Part shown: one piece after another, positions 37,515-47,060 of the stretch
Numbering within the stretch: position 1 is the first letter of the stretch
Layout of the letters: every line of letters begins with the position of its first letter
NCBI GenBank assembly: GCA_014377775.1
Contig: JACMOW010000202.1
Coordinates: 1-48,992 of the forward strand
Direction of reading: 5' to 3'
DNA: 48,992 nt
From: Pedobacter sp.
GTDB taxonomy: Bacteria > Bacteroidota > Bacteroidia > Sphingobacteriales > Sphingobacteriaceae
Notes under the pieces: model-generated
The model's input: the letters and a program-made list of their open reading frames with translations, nothing else
What the model was told of the DNA's origin: nothing
The model's database searches: none
Position numbers and translations under genes: made by a program

Positions 37515-38837
37515 ATGAAAAAAGTTGCATTTTATACACTTGGCTGTAAGCTAAATTTTTCAGAAACCTCCACCATTGGTCGCCTATTTACCGATGCTGG
37601 TTATGCTGTGGTAGAATTTACTGATGCTGCCGATGTATATGTAATTAATACTTGCTCAGTAACTGATCATGCTGATAAAAAGTGCCGCAAGGTAGTTAAA
37701 GAAGCGTTAAAATATTCTCCTAATGCTTACGTAACCATTGTTGGTTGCTACGCTCAATTAAAGCCCACAGAAATTGCTGAAATAGAAGGGGTAGATATGG
37801 TGTTAGGTGCTGCAGAAAAATTTAGAATCGTAGAATATATTTCAGACCTCACCAAAAATCCGAAAGCAGTTGTTCACCAACAAAATATAGAGAAAGTAAA
37901 CCATAATTTTATTGCTGCATATTCAATTGGTGATAGAACCCGTACCTTTTTAAAAGTACAAGATGGTTGTGATTATCCCTGTACCTATTGTACAATCCCA
38001 TTAGCCAGAGGCGGAAGTAGAAGCGACACCATCGAAAATGTAGTTTATCGTGCTACACAAATTGCAGCTAGTGGCGTTAAAGAAATTGTGCTTACCGGCG
38101 TAAATCTTGGCGATTTTGGAATTAGAGAGGGACAAAGAAAAGATAAATTTTTCGACTTGGTTAAAGCTTTAGACGAAGTCGAAGGAATTGAACGTATTCG
38201 TATTTCATCTATTGAGCCCAACTTGTTGAGCAATGATATTATCGATTTTGTAGCTACATCTAAGCGTTTTGTTCCACACTTTCATATTCCATTACAATCT
38301 GGCTCAGATAAAATATTAGGCTTGATGAAAAGACGGTATCAAAGAGAATTATATACCGAGCGCGTAGCTAAAATTAAGCAAGTGATGCCTAATTGCTGTA
38401 TTGGTGTTGATGTGATAGTAGGTTTCCCTGGCGAAACACATGATGATTTTTTGGATACTTATCAATTCTTAAATGAATTAGATATCTCTTATTTACACGT
38501 TTTTACCTATTCAGAACGTGAGCAAACAGCGGCTGCAACTATGCAAGGCAAAGTAACTGGAAGTACGCGTTTTGACCGTAATAAAATGTTGCATATACTA
38601 TCTGATAAAAAGAGAAGAGCTTTTTACCAATCACAAATTGGCAGCGAAGCACAAGTTCTTTTTGAAGATGATCAGAAAAATGGATTTATGCATGGCTTTA
38701 CCAAAAACTATGTAAAAGTAAAAGCAAAGTATGATCCCGTAATGGTTAATGAACTTAAAAATGTAAAGTTAACCGCACTTTTAGCCGATGGTGAAGTGGA
38801 AGTGATGGAGCTAGATACTGTTTACACACACCAGTAG
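37515..38837 (+). CDS. mtaB: tRNA (t6A37)-methylthiotransferase MtaB
   Basis: TLGCKLNFSETSTIGR, VINTCSVTDHADKKCRK, GCYAQLKP, KVQDGCDYPCTYCTIPLARGGSRS. Confidence 0.96.
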   Translation: MKKVAFYTLGCKLNFSETSTIGRLFTDAGYAVVEFTDAADVYVINTCSVTDHADKKCRKVVKEALKYSPNAYVTIVGCYAQLKPTEIAEIEGVDMVLGAAEKFRIVEYISDLTKNPKAVVHQQNIEKVNHNFIAAYSIGDRTRTFLKVQDGCDYPCTYCTIPLARGGSRSDTIENVVYRATQIAASGVKEIVLTGVNLGDFGIREGQRKDKFFDLVKALDEVEGIERIRISSIEPNLLSNDIIDFVATSKRFVPHFHIPLQSGSDKILGLMKRRYQRELYTERVAKIKQVMPNCCIGVDVIVGFPGETHDDFLDTYQFLNELDISYLHVFTYSEREQTAAATMQGKVTGSTRFDRNKMLHILSDKKRRAFYQSQIGSEAQVLFEDDQKNGFMHGFTKNYVKVKAKYDPVMVNELKNVKLTALLADGEVEVMELDTVYTHQ

Positions 38838-38926
38838 TTCATCCATCTTCCATTTTGCCTTTTCGATCTTTCATATACCTTTAGTCTTTCAGCTTTCTTT
38901 CCTATCTTAGCCTAAACTTTTTTGTT

Positions 38927-40081
38927 ATGTTCCCAACCGTTTCTCATTTTCTAAATTATCTTTTTGGCATAGATTTGCCCCTTCCTTTTAATACTTTTGG
39001 TGTTTTTGTAGCACTGGCTTTTGTGGCGGGGTATTGGGCTTTTTCTGAAGAAGCTAAAAGGAAGGAAGCTTTAGGGATTATTAAGCCTACCTTAAAAAGG
39101 ATTACGATCGGTTCGCCTGCAAGTGCCCTAAGTTTATTTACAAATGCTTTTTTTGGGTTTTTAGTTGGCTATAAATTGGTTTATGCCCTCCTAAATTATA
39201 AACTTTTTGTGAGCGATTCACAACTGGTGTTATTATCAGGAAAGGGAAATATTTTGGGCGGATTAGTGTTAGCCGCTTTATTTGCCTATTGGGAGTATAA
39301 GGAAAAGGAAAAATCAAAGTTACCTAAACCAAAAACGGTAGAAGTCACTGTTCGTCCACATGAATTAATGAGCAATCTAATTGTATGGGCAGCAGTATGG
39401 GGTTTTTTAGGTGCAAAAATATTCGACAATCTTGAGCATTGGGATACTTTTATCCAAGATCCAATTGGGGGCTTACTTTCTTTTAGTGGATTAACGTTTT
39501 ATGGTGGATTAATTTGCGGTGGTGCTGCGGTGCTTTATATCGCGCGTAAAAATGGTATTAAACCCTTGCATATGCTTGATATCGGCGGACCAGGGATGAT
39601 GTTAGCATACAGTGTAGGGCGAATTGGATGCCACTTATCAGGCGACGGTGATTGGGGTATCGTAAATTTAAATCCTAAGCCGTTTAACTGGCTTCCAGAT
39701 TGGCTTTGGGCTTATACCTATCCTAATAACGTAGCAAATGAAGGGGTATCGATTGAAAATTGTGTGGGCAAATTTTGCAATGTATTGCCACAACCTGTAT
39801 ATCCAACACCACTTTATGAAGTGATTGCGGCTTTTCTAATTTTTTTAGTGCTTTGGAAAATTCGTCACCGTATTAAATTGCCTGGCATGATGTTTGGTAT
39901 TTACTTGATGTTTAATGGGTTAGAGCGTTTCTTAGTGGAACTTATCCGAGTAAACTCAAAATATACCGTCGCAGGAATATCATTCACTCAAGCCGAATTA
40001 ATTTCTACCTTATTATTTATCTGCGGTTTGTTACTGGTTACATTTTCCATCAAAAACAAACAAAAACATGCTAATTATTAA
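38927..40081 (+). CDS. lgt: Prolipoprotein diacylglyceryl transferase
   Basis: SGLTFYGGLICGGAAVLYIARKNGIKPLHMLDIGGPGMMLAYSVGRIGCHLSGDGDWG, PTPLYEVIAAFLIF, FNGLERFLVELIRVN. Confidence 0.95.
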   Translation: MFPTVSHFLNYLFGIDLPLPFNTFGVFVALAFVAGYWAFSEEAKRKEALGIIKPTLKRITIGSPASALSLFTNAFFGFLVGYKLVYALLNYKLFVSDSQLVLLSGKGNILGGLVLAALFAYWEYKEKEKSKLPKPKTVEVTVRPHELMSNLIVWAAVWGFLGAKIFDNLEHWDTFIQDPIGGLLSFSGLTFYGGLICGGAAVLYIARKNGIKPLHMLDIGGPGMMLAYSVGRIGCHLSGDGDWGIVNLNPKPFNWLPDWLWAYTYPNNVANEGVSIENCVGKFCNVLPQPVYPTPLYEVIAAFLIFLVLWKIRHRIKLPGMMFGIYLMFNGLERFLVELIRVNSKYTVAGISFTQAELISTLLFICGLLLVTFSIKNKQKHANY

Positions 40082-40876
40082 GTGATGATGAATTACGAAT
40101 TGCTTTGTGCTAAAGTAATTGCCATTGCCCGATTAACAGGAAACTTTATCCGTAAAGAAGCAATGGCATTCGATTCAAAGTCTATTGAGTACAAAGGCTT
40201 GAACGATTTAGTTTCTTATGTTGATAAGCAAGCGGAAAAACAATTGGTTAGAAATTTAACCAAAATTTTACCGGGTGCTGGATTTATTACTGAAGAAGAA
40301 ACTATTAATCGTATAGGTAAAACTTATACTTGGATTATCGACCCCTTAGATGGAACAACTAACTTTATACATGGGATTCCCACCTATTCGATTAGCATTG
40401 CCTTATATGAAGAGTGCCAACCAGTTATTGGTGTAGTTTATGAAATAAATAGAGGAGAAATGTTTTCTGCTTATAAGGGAGGAGCGGCTTATCTTAATTT
40501 AAAAGAAATCAAAGTTTCTTCGAATGCAAAACTTTCTCAAAGTCTCCTGGCTACAGGGTTTCCATATTATCAATTCGAGAAACAACCACAGTACATTCAA
40601 CTATTAACCGAGATGATGCAGAAGTGTCATGGATTAAGACGAATAGGCTCTGCAGCAGTAGATTTAGCATACGTGGCTTGTGGTCGATTTGAAGCCTATT
40701 TCGAGTATAACCTTAATTCTTATGATGTAGCGGCTGGTGCTTATCTCGTTCAGCAAGCGGGCGGAACCATTTTAAACTTTTCTGGTGGCGATGAATTTTT
40801 AGAAATTAGAGAAATATTAGCTACAAATGGCTTGGTTACAGATGAGATTTTAGAAACGATTAAGAAATATTTCTAA
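40082..40876 (+). CDS. Inositol monophosphatase family protein
   Basis: ITEEETINRIGKTYTWIIDPLDGTTNFIHGIPTYSISIAL, GSAAVDLAYVACGRFEAYFEY; GTG at 40082 or ATG at 40085/40088. Confidence 0.94.
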   Translation: MMMNYELLCAKVIAIARLTGNFIRKEAMAFDSKSIEYKGLNDLVSYVDKQAEKQLVRNLTKILPGAGFITEEETINRIGKTYTWIIDPLDGTTNFIHGIPTYSISIALYEECQPVIGVVYEINRGEMFSAYKGGAAYLNLKEIKVSSNAKLSQSLLATGFPYYQFEKQPQYIQLLTEMMQKCHGLRRIGSAAVDLAYVACGRFEAYFEYNLNSYDVAAGAYLVQQAGGTILNFSGGDEFLEIREILATNGLVTDEILETIKKYF

Positions 40877-40880
40877 TGCT

Positions 40881-41432
40881 TTAAAGTGCTTCAGAAACCA
40901 CTTCTTTAACCTCAGGTACCATTCGTTGTAATAAATTCTGAATACCTGATTTTAAGGTAATTGTGGAAGAAGGACAGCCGCTACAGCTTCCTCTTAACTC
41001 AACTGTTACTATACCTTCATCGAATGATTTATAAGAAATTGCCCCGCCATCTTGTTCTACAGCTGGGCGAACGTAATCATGCAAAATTTGTTGAATTTTA
41101 ATTTCAAGATCACTACCTTCAAAAGCCGGGATATCTTCACTACTATTATCTTTTATTTTAAGTTCCGACTCTACAGCGCCCTTTACAAATTCTTTTAAAA
41201 TAGCCTCAATATCTCCCCATTCCGCATCTTCAGTTTTGGTAATGGTTACAAAATTACTGGCAAAGAAAACACCATTAACAAAGTTAAACTTGAACAATTC
41301 GTTTGCAAATGGAGAAAGCGCGGCACTTTCTTTAGTTGCAAAATCTTCACTACCATTAATTAGGAGTTTATTAACCATAAACTTCATGGTAGCTGGATTA
41401 GGTGTTTGTTCGGTATATACGTTTATCGTCAT
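40881..41432 (-). CDS. Nfu-type Fe-S scaffold (Nfu_N + NifU C-terminal domain)
   Basis: INVYTEQTPNPATMKFMVNKLL; LHDYVRPAVEQDGGAISYKSF, LRGSCSGCPSSTITLKSGI; start moved to the internal Met before TINVY. Confidence 0.92.
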   Translation of the reverse strand: MTINVYTEQTPNPATMKFMVNKLLINGSEDFATKESAALSPFANELFKFNFVNGVFFASNFVTITKTEDAEWGDIEAILKEFVKGAVESELKIKDNSSEDIPAFEGSDLEIKIQQILHDYVRPAVEQDGGAISYKSFDEGIVTVELRGSCSGCPSSTITLKSGIQNLLQRMVPEVKEVVSEAL

Positions 41433-41519
41433 GTTTTTAAAATTATACCACAAAAATAATTAATTCTAATTCTAAATAGCAGATGTTGTTGTCTATTTTA
41501 GGTCATTTTGGTTGTGGAA

Positions 41520-42866
41520 CTAAAATACCCCTGTATAATTAAAGGGTGTAATCATTTTCAGTTCCGCTTTAATCTTTTCATTCACATCCAATTGATCAAT
41601 AAAAGCCGCCATGGTTAGTGCTGTAATTTTATTGTTAGTACGTGTTAAAGCTTTTAGTGCTTCGTAGGGATTTGGATAAGCCTCTCTTCTTAACACCGTT
41701 TGGATCGCTTCGGCAACTACCGCCCAATTGTTTTCAAGATCGGCCTCAATGGCTTCGTTATTAAGAATAATCTTATTTAAACCCTTTAAAGTAGAGCTCA
41801 TGGCAATCAAAGTATGCGCCATAGGTACACCAATATTTCTGAGTACAGTTGAATCGGTTAAATCTCTTTGCAGGCGAGAAATCGGTAATTTTGCAGCAAA
41901 AAATTCAAATAATGCATTCGCTAAGCCCGCATTTCCTTCGGCATTTTCAAAATCAATCGGGTTTACTTTATGTGGCATAGCCGATGAACCCACTTCGCCT
42001 TCTTTAATTTTTTGCTTAAAGTAATTCTTAGAAATATAAGCCCAAATGTCACGGTCTAAATCGATAATAATATTGTTGATCCGCTTTAAGGCATCACATT
42101 GCGCTGCAAATTGGTCATAATGTTCAATTTGAGTGGTATACTGTGCGCGATTTAAACCCAAAGTCTCATTCACAAAGCGATTGGAAAAAGCCACCCAATC
42201 CGTAGCGGGGTAAGCGATATGATGTGCATTGAAATTTCCAGTTGCCCCACCAAATTTTGCACTATTGGGTATATTTTTAAGGTTTTCTAATTGGATTTTT
42301 AATCGTTCTGCAAATACTAGAAACTCTTTCCCCAACTTAGTAGGAGAGGCAGGTTGCCCGTGCGTATGGGCTAAAAGTGGAACGTTTTCCCAATCTTTTG
42401 CTAGCGCATTTATTTTTTCAATAAGTTCAACAATGGCTGGATAATAAACTTCTTCCAAACCTAATTTAAACGTATATGGAATGGCCGTATTATTGATATC
42501 TTGAGAAGTTAACCCAAAATGAATAAATTCTTTAAAGGGTTGAAGATTTAACTCGTCGAATTTAGCTTTGATAAAATACTCCACAGCCTTTACATCATGG
42601 TTGGTAATGCTTTCGGTTTCTTTTACACGTGCGGCATCTACATCCGTAAACGATTGATAAATGGTTCTTATGTTCGAATAAAGTTTCGTGTCAAAATTAA
42701 CTAGACCAGGTATTTTAGCTTCACAAAGTGCGATAAAATATTCGATTTCTACGAAAATTCGGTATTTGATTAAGGCAGACTCAGAAAAGTAATCCGCAAG
42801 TTTAGCGGTAGTTTTTCTATAGCGGCCATCAATGGGAGATATGGCCTGAAGCGGAGATAAATTCAT
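41520..42866 (-). CDS. purB: Adenylosuccinate lyase
   Basis: LQAISPIDGRYRKTTAKLADYFSE, FIHFGLTSQDINNTAIPY, AHTHGQPASPTKLGKE, GEVGSSAMPHKVNPIDFENAEGN. Confidence 0.97.
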   Translation of the reverse strand: MNLSPLQAISPIDGRYRKTTAKLADYFSESALIKYRIFVEIEYFIALCEAKIPGLVNFDTKLYSNIRTIYQSFTDVDAARVKETESITNHDVKAVEYFIKAKFDELNLQPFKEFIHFGLTSQDINNTAIPYTFKLGLEEVYYPAIVELIEKINALAKDWENVPLLAHTHGQPASPTKLGKEFLVFAERLKIQLENLKNIPNSAKFGGATGNFNAHHIAYPATDWVAFSNRFVNETLGLNRAQYTTQIEHYDQFAAQCDALKRINNIIIDLDRDIWAYISKNYFKQKIKEGEVGSSAMPHKVNPIDFENAEGNAGLANALFEFFAAKLPISRLQRDLTDSTVLRNIGVPMAHTLIAMSSTLKGLNKIILNNEAIEADLENNWAVVAEAIQTVLRREAYPNPYEALKALTRTNNKITALTMAAFIDQLDVNEKIKAELKMITPFNYTGVF

Positions 42867-42995
42867 TTGAACTTGAAATTTGATATTTCCGCAAAGTTAA
42901 GTATTTAAGGGGGATAAAAAAATCAGTAATACAGGTGTGATTTAAGATGGTGATTTGGTGGGTGGTGTAGGCCTAGACCAAGCTAGAAGAAAGGG

Positions 42996-43050
42996 TTTAC
43001 ATTGGATTTACATTGGACTTGGGTTGGACTTGGGTTGGACTTGGGTTGGA
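42996..43050. repeat. Five-unit 11-bp tandem repeat (2x TTTACATTGGA + 3x CTTGGGTTGGA)
   Basis: Read directly; units end at 43006, 43017, 43028, 43039, 43050. Confidence 0.95.
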
Positions 43051-43079
43051 TCTGTAAATAAAAAAAACGGTTATGAATC

Positions 43080-43114
43080 AAAAAAGCACCAACAAATTTG
43101 TTAGCGCTTTTTTG
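43080..43114. terminator. Bidirectional terminator-like hairpin
   Basis: AAAAAAGCACCAACAAA/TTTGTTAGCGCTTTTTT. Confidence 0.7.
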
Positions 43115-43130
43115 TAAATTTTGTATTTGA

Positions 43131-43322
43131 CTAGTGTTTTACAGTTGAATCTTTAACTGTAGTATCAGTAGTAACAACAGTATCAGTGATAGTAGTGTCT
43201 GCATTGATAGTAGTGTCAGAACCTATAGTATCAGCACCTTCTGCTTTTTTCTCTGAATTACAAGCTGCTACTGATAAAGATAATGCTAAAGCTAAAAAGC
43301 CAAATTTAAATAAGTTTTTCAT
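43131..43322 (-). CDS. Small Thr/Asp-rich lipoprotein
   Basis: Signal peptide with lipobox VAACNS; tail DTIGSDTTINADTTITDTVVTTDTTVKDSTVKH. Confidence 0.8.
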   Translation of the reverse strand: MKNLFKFGFLALALSLSVAACNSEKKAEGADTIGSDTTINADTTITDTVVTTDTTVKDSTVKH

Positions 43323-43646
43323 TCTAATTTTCTGTTTAAATAATTAATTAATTTACTTGTTAATACGGCAAAGTTAAAAAGGTAACCCGTAAATTTGAAA
43401 AAAAGTTAATATTATTTTTTTATCACTCAATGGGATAAGGCTATGGCTGTTTTTAATTAAATATCATCATAAGTTTACACTTACAAATGCAATAAATAAA
43501 ACTCCTGATAGCTTCATTATCGTTAAAAATGAAATTATATCCCAATGAAAATTTGTTGTATTTTGCAAGAAAAATGGTTGAAAAATAGAATTTATGATTT
43601 TTTTTTCAATTGTTGGGTTACCATTCACATTAAAATGTATTAATTA

Positions 43647-44213
43647 GTGAGTATTAAGTTAAGCAGTTCAATTCCAACAGATAGAGAAGTAGTATTAGGT
43701 ATACTTAATAACTCAGAAGAAGCACTTAATAAGTTGTATTTAGGCTATTTTCCAATGGTTTTGCAATTTATTTTAAATAATAGTGGCGATGAGGCGGATG
43801 CAAAGGATGTATATCAAGAAGCCATTATTGTTTTATATGATAAAATTAAGAGTGGTAAATTTGAGTTAAGTAGTAAACTCAAAACATATTTATATTCAGT
43901 AAGTAGACGTATTTGGTTAAAGAAGCTTGCACAACAAAGTAAAAAAACGAATAATATTGCTGATTTTGAAGATGTATTAGCTGTAGACGAAGATTTTGAG
44001 CGGCATGAAGAAAAAGACCAGCAATTTGATCAAATGAAGAAAGCCTTAGATAATTTAGGCGAACCTTGCAAAACGATTATTCAGGATTTTTATATCCATA
44101 ATCTATCAATGCAAGACATTTGTGAAAAATTTGGTTATACCAATACAGATAATGCAAAGACACAAAAATATAAGTGTTTACAACGGTTAAAAAAGTTATT
44201 TTTTCAATTATAA
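43647..44213 (+). CDS. ECF-type RNA polymerase sigma factor
   Basis: GTG start; region 2 YFPMVLQFILNNSGDEADAKDVYQEAIIVLYDKIKSGKF; region 4 LGEPCKTIIQDFYIHNLSMQDICEKFGYTNTDNAKTQKYKCLQRLKKLF. Confidence 0.92.
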   Translation: MSIKLSSSIPTDREVVLGILNNSEEALNKLYLGYFPMVLQFILNNSGDEADAKDVYQEAIIVLYDKIKSGKFELSSKLKTYLYSVSRRIWLKKLAQQSKKTNNIADFEDVLAVDEDFERHEEKDQQFDQMKKALDNLGEPCKTIIQDFYIHNLSMQDICEKFGYTNTDNAKTQKYKCLQRLKKLFFQL

Positions 44214-44214
44214 A

Positions 44215-45303
44215 ATGAACAACGACATTCAGTTAGAATCGATTATTGAAGATTATTTAAACGGTAGGCTTAATCCAGCAGAGTTAGCTGCTTTCGAACA
44301 ATTACGGAGCAATGATCCAGTTGTTGATCATAAGGTTGTTGCGCATAATTTTTTTTTAGAATCTATGCAGAAATATGCTGAAACTTCGATTTTAAAGGCG
44401 CAAATGGATAACGCCCATATCGAAATAGATGTATATGAAATTAGTGCCAAAGTTAAACCACATTCTTCAAAAGTGGTTAGAATTTGGCGCAATAATAAAT
44501 CTGCAATTGCGATAGCCGCTTCATTTCTAATTATGGCAAGCGCTGTTTTGCTGTCTAGCTATAGCCTCAATAAACAAGAAGGTAATTTGCAATTGTTGGA
44601 TAGAAAGGTTTCTCAACTCAATCAATCACAAAACAATATTATTAGAGTAATCACAAACGATGCTCAAAAGGCAAATCGTGCTCCAGCAAAATTTGGTGGA
44701 ACCGGATTTGCCATTTCAAGTAATGGCTTTATTTTAACCAATTATCATGTAATTAAAGGCGCAGATTCATTATACATACAGAATAACAAAGGTGTTTCTT
44801 ATAAAGTAAAGAAATTTTATATGGATCCAGTTAATGATATTGCGATCCTAAAAGTTACTGATTTATCTTTCGTAAGCCTTGGTGCAGTACCCTATAGTAT
44901 AAAGAAAACGAACGCAGGTATTGGCGAAGCAGTTTATACTTTAGGTTATCCCAAAGATGATGTTGTACTTGGCGATGGTTATGTAAGTTCTAAAACAGGA
45001 ATTAATGGTGATACCCTCGCTTACCAAATCGCTATTCCGGTTAACCCAGGAAATAGCGGCGGCCCATTGCTAGACAACAACGGGAACATCGTTGGCGTGA
45101 TTAATGGCAAAGAAGATAAAACAGATGGGGCAGCATTTGCAGTAAAATCACGCTACATTATCGAAGCCCTAAACGCTATTCCTCAAGACTCATTAAGCAA
45201 AAGAGTAGGCTACGGAAAGAAAAGCATATTACAAGGCTTAAAACGTAATCAACAAGTTGAAAAAATTCAAGATTATGTTTTTATGATCAAGGTATATAAT
45301 TAA
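44215..45303 (+). CDS. Anti-sigma-like N-term / TM / trypsin-like serine protease fusion
   Basis: N-term SIIEDYLNGRLNPAELAAFEQLRSNDP; TM SAIAIAASFLIMASAVLLSSYSL; protease TGFAISSNGFILTNYHVIKG, DPVNDIAILKV, PVNPGNSGGPLLDNNGNIVGVING; starts 2 nt after the sigma stop. Confidence 0.88.
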   Translation: MNNDIQLESIIEDYLNGRLNPAELAAFEQLRSNDPVVDHKVVAHNFFLESMQKYAETSILKAQMDNAHIEIDVYEISAKVKPHSSKVVRIWRNNKSAIAIAASFLIMASAVLLSSYSLNKQEGNLQLLDRKVSQLNQSQNNIIRVITNDAQKANRAPAKFGGTGFAISSNGFILTNYHVIKGADSLYIQNNKGVSYKVKKFYMDPVNDIAILKVTDLSFVSLGAVPYSIKKTNAGIGEAVYTLGYPKDDVVLGDGYVSSKTGINGDTLAYQIAIPVNPGNSGGPLLDNNGNIVGVINGKEDKTDGAAFAVKSRYIIEALNAIPQDSLSKRVGYGKKSILQGLKRNQQVEKIQDYVFMIKVYN

Positions 45304-45322
45304 CGCTTAATTATTAAATTTG

Positions 45323-45362
45323 AAAACCCTGTGGTATAAAAGCTTCAGGGTTTTATTTTTTT
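45323..45362 (+). terminator. Intrinsic terminator after the sigma/protease operon
   Basis: AAAACCCTG ... CAGGGTTTT then ATTTTTTTT. Confidence 0.8.
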
Positions 45363-45400
45363 TATTTGCGTCGTCAATTTAGACGATTTATTAAATTACT

Positions 45401-46327
45401 ATGGAATTTGGACGCGTTGAACATTCAGAAATAAAAGCGATTGATTTTACCCTACCAAAAGATGGTGATCAAACTTCAATTACACTAAAGCCTTTAAAAA
45501 ATAAAGCAAATTCCGAATTTTACGTGGGCTGTGCCAAATGGGGAAGAAAGGAGTGGATTGGCCTTATCTATCCAGAGAAAACAAAAGAAAAGGAATTTTT
45601 GGGTGCATATGTTAAGCATTTTAATTCGATAGAATTAAACGCTGTTTTTTATAGCATCCCCAAAGAAGATCAAATTTTGAAATGGAAGGCCATGGTCGAA
45701 GCCAATACAAACAAAGATTTTATCTTTTGTCCGAAATTTTCTAGGACCATCACCCATATCAAACGCTTTAACAATGTGGATGCAGAAACTGACAACTATT
45801 TGAAAGCTATTACTGCATTTGGTAACCAGCTAGGGCCTTGTTTTTTACAGGTAAGCGATAACTTCAGTCCAAAAAACCTTCCCATCCTCGAAGCGTATCT
45901 CAAGAAATTACCAGTAGATTTTAATGTGTTTATAGAAGTTAGACATGAAGATTGGTTTAAAGATAAGAATGCAAGAAAGGAATTATTTCAAATGTTGGCC
46001 AAATTGGGTAAAGGTGCAGCCATTACTGATTCAAGTGGACGAAGGGACTGTGTGCACATGGAATTAACCACCCCCGAAGCCTTCATTCGCTTTGTGGGTA
46101 ATGGTGGTGCATTTTTAGATTCTGATAAAGCCCGAATCGATGAGTGGGTAATTCGGATTAAGCAATGGTTAGATCAAGGATTGGAAAAGGTTTACTTCTT
46201 TTTGCATCAACATGATGAGGCAGATACACCCTTAATTGCCGATCATACGATTGAACAATTTAACAAAAAACTAGGAAGTAATTTAGCACGGATCAATTTT
46301 ATAACAAAACAAGGAGGATTATTTTAG
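45401..46327 (+). CDS. DUF72 family protein
   Basis: FYVGCAKWGRKEWIGLIYPEKTKEKEFLGAYVKHFNSIELNAVFYSIP, FCPKFSRTITH, FIEVRHEDWF. Confidence 0.92.
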   Translation: MEFGRVEHSEIKAIDFTLPKDGDQTSITLKPLKNKANSEFYVGCAKWGRKEWIGLIYPEKTKEKEFLGAYVKHFNSIELNAVFYSIPKEDQILKWKAMVEANTNKDFIFCPKFSRTITHIKRFNNVDAETDNYLKAITAFGNQLGPCFLQVSDNFSPKNLPILEAYLKKLPVDFNVFIEVRHEDWFKDKNARKELFQMLAKLGKGAAITDSSGRRDCVHMELTTPEAFIRFVGNGGAFLDSDKARIDEWVIRIKQWLDQGLEKVYFFLHQHDEADTPLIADHTIEQFNKKLGSNLARINFITKQGGLF

Positions 46328-46382
46328 CCTTTTTTTGTAACTTGTATCACATTTAATTTTTCACATTATAATAAAAAACACC

Positions 46383-47018
46383 ATGAGTTTAAGAATTGGA
46401 GATACCGCACCGAACTTTAAAGCTATAACATCTATCGGAGAAATAGATTTTTACGAATATTTGGGTGACAGTTGGGGCGTTTTATTCTCGCATCCGGCTG
46501 ATTATACACCAGTTTGCACAACAGAACTGGGTAAAACAGCATCACTAAAGCCAGAATTTGATCAACGAAATGTAAAAGTTTTAGCACTAAGTGTTGATTC
46601 TGCCGAATCACACAAAGGATGGATTAGCGATATTAATGAAACTCAAAACACGAATGTAGAATTTCCAATTATTGCCGATCAGGATAAGAAAATAGCCGAT
46701 GCCTATGATATGATTCATCCCAATGCCTCAGAAACAATGACGGTTCGTTCTTTATTTGTGATTTCTCCAGATAAGAAAGTGAAATTAATGATTATCTACC
46801 CAGCATCTACAGGGCGTAACTTTGTAGAAGTTTTAAGAGTAATCGATTCCTTACAGTTAACTGCTAAATATAGCGTAGCAACACCTGCAGATTGGAAAGA
46901 TGGTGAAGATGTAATTGTAATGAATAGCATTAAAACAGAAGATATTCCTGCTAAGTTTCCAAAAGGATATACCGTAATTAAACCTTATTTAAGAACTACA
47001 CCGCAACCGAATAAATAG
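46383..47018 (+). CDS. 1-Cys-type (Prx6-like) peroxiredoxin
   Basis: IGDTAPNF, LFSHPADYTPVCTTELGKTA, YPASTGRNFVEVLRVIDSLQ, FPKGYTVIKPYLRTTPQP. Confidence 0.94.
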   Translation: MSLRIGDTAPNFKAITSIGEIDFYEYLGDSWGVLFSHPADYTPVCTTELGKTASLKPEFDQRNVKVLALSVDSAESHKGWISDINETQNTNVEFPIIADQDKKIADAYDMIHPNASETMTVRSLFVISPDKKVKLMIIYPASTGRNFVEVLRVIDSLQLTAKYSVATPADWKDGEDVIVMNSIKTEDIPAKFPKGYTVIKPYLRTTPQPNK

Positions 47019-47025
47019 TAAAAAT

Positions 47026-47054
47026 ATAGTGCATAGCGAATAGCTATGCACTAT
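47026..47054. terminator. Perfect 12-bp hairpin between convergent prx and DUF2723 genes
   Basis: ATAGTGCATAGC-GAATA-GCTATGCACTAT. Confidence 0.6.
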
Positions 47055-47060
47055 TAGTCA

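Noticed and set aside
38838-38926. Pyrimidine-rich spacer between mtaB and lgt considered as ncRNA
   Set aside because: Strand-asymmetric C/T composition but no hairpin or promoter-terminator arrangement seen
42229-42444. Plus-strand ORF inside purB
   Set aside because: Antisense to a housekeeping gene with clear motifs
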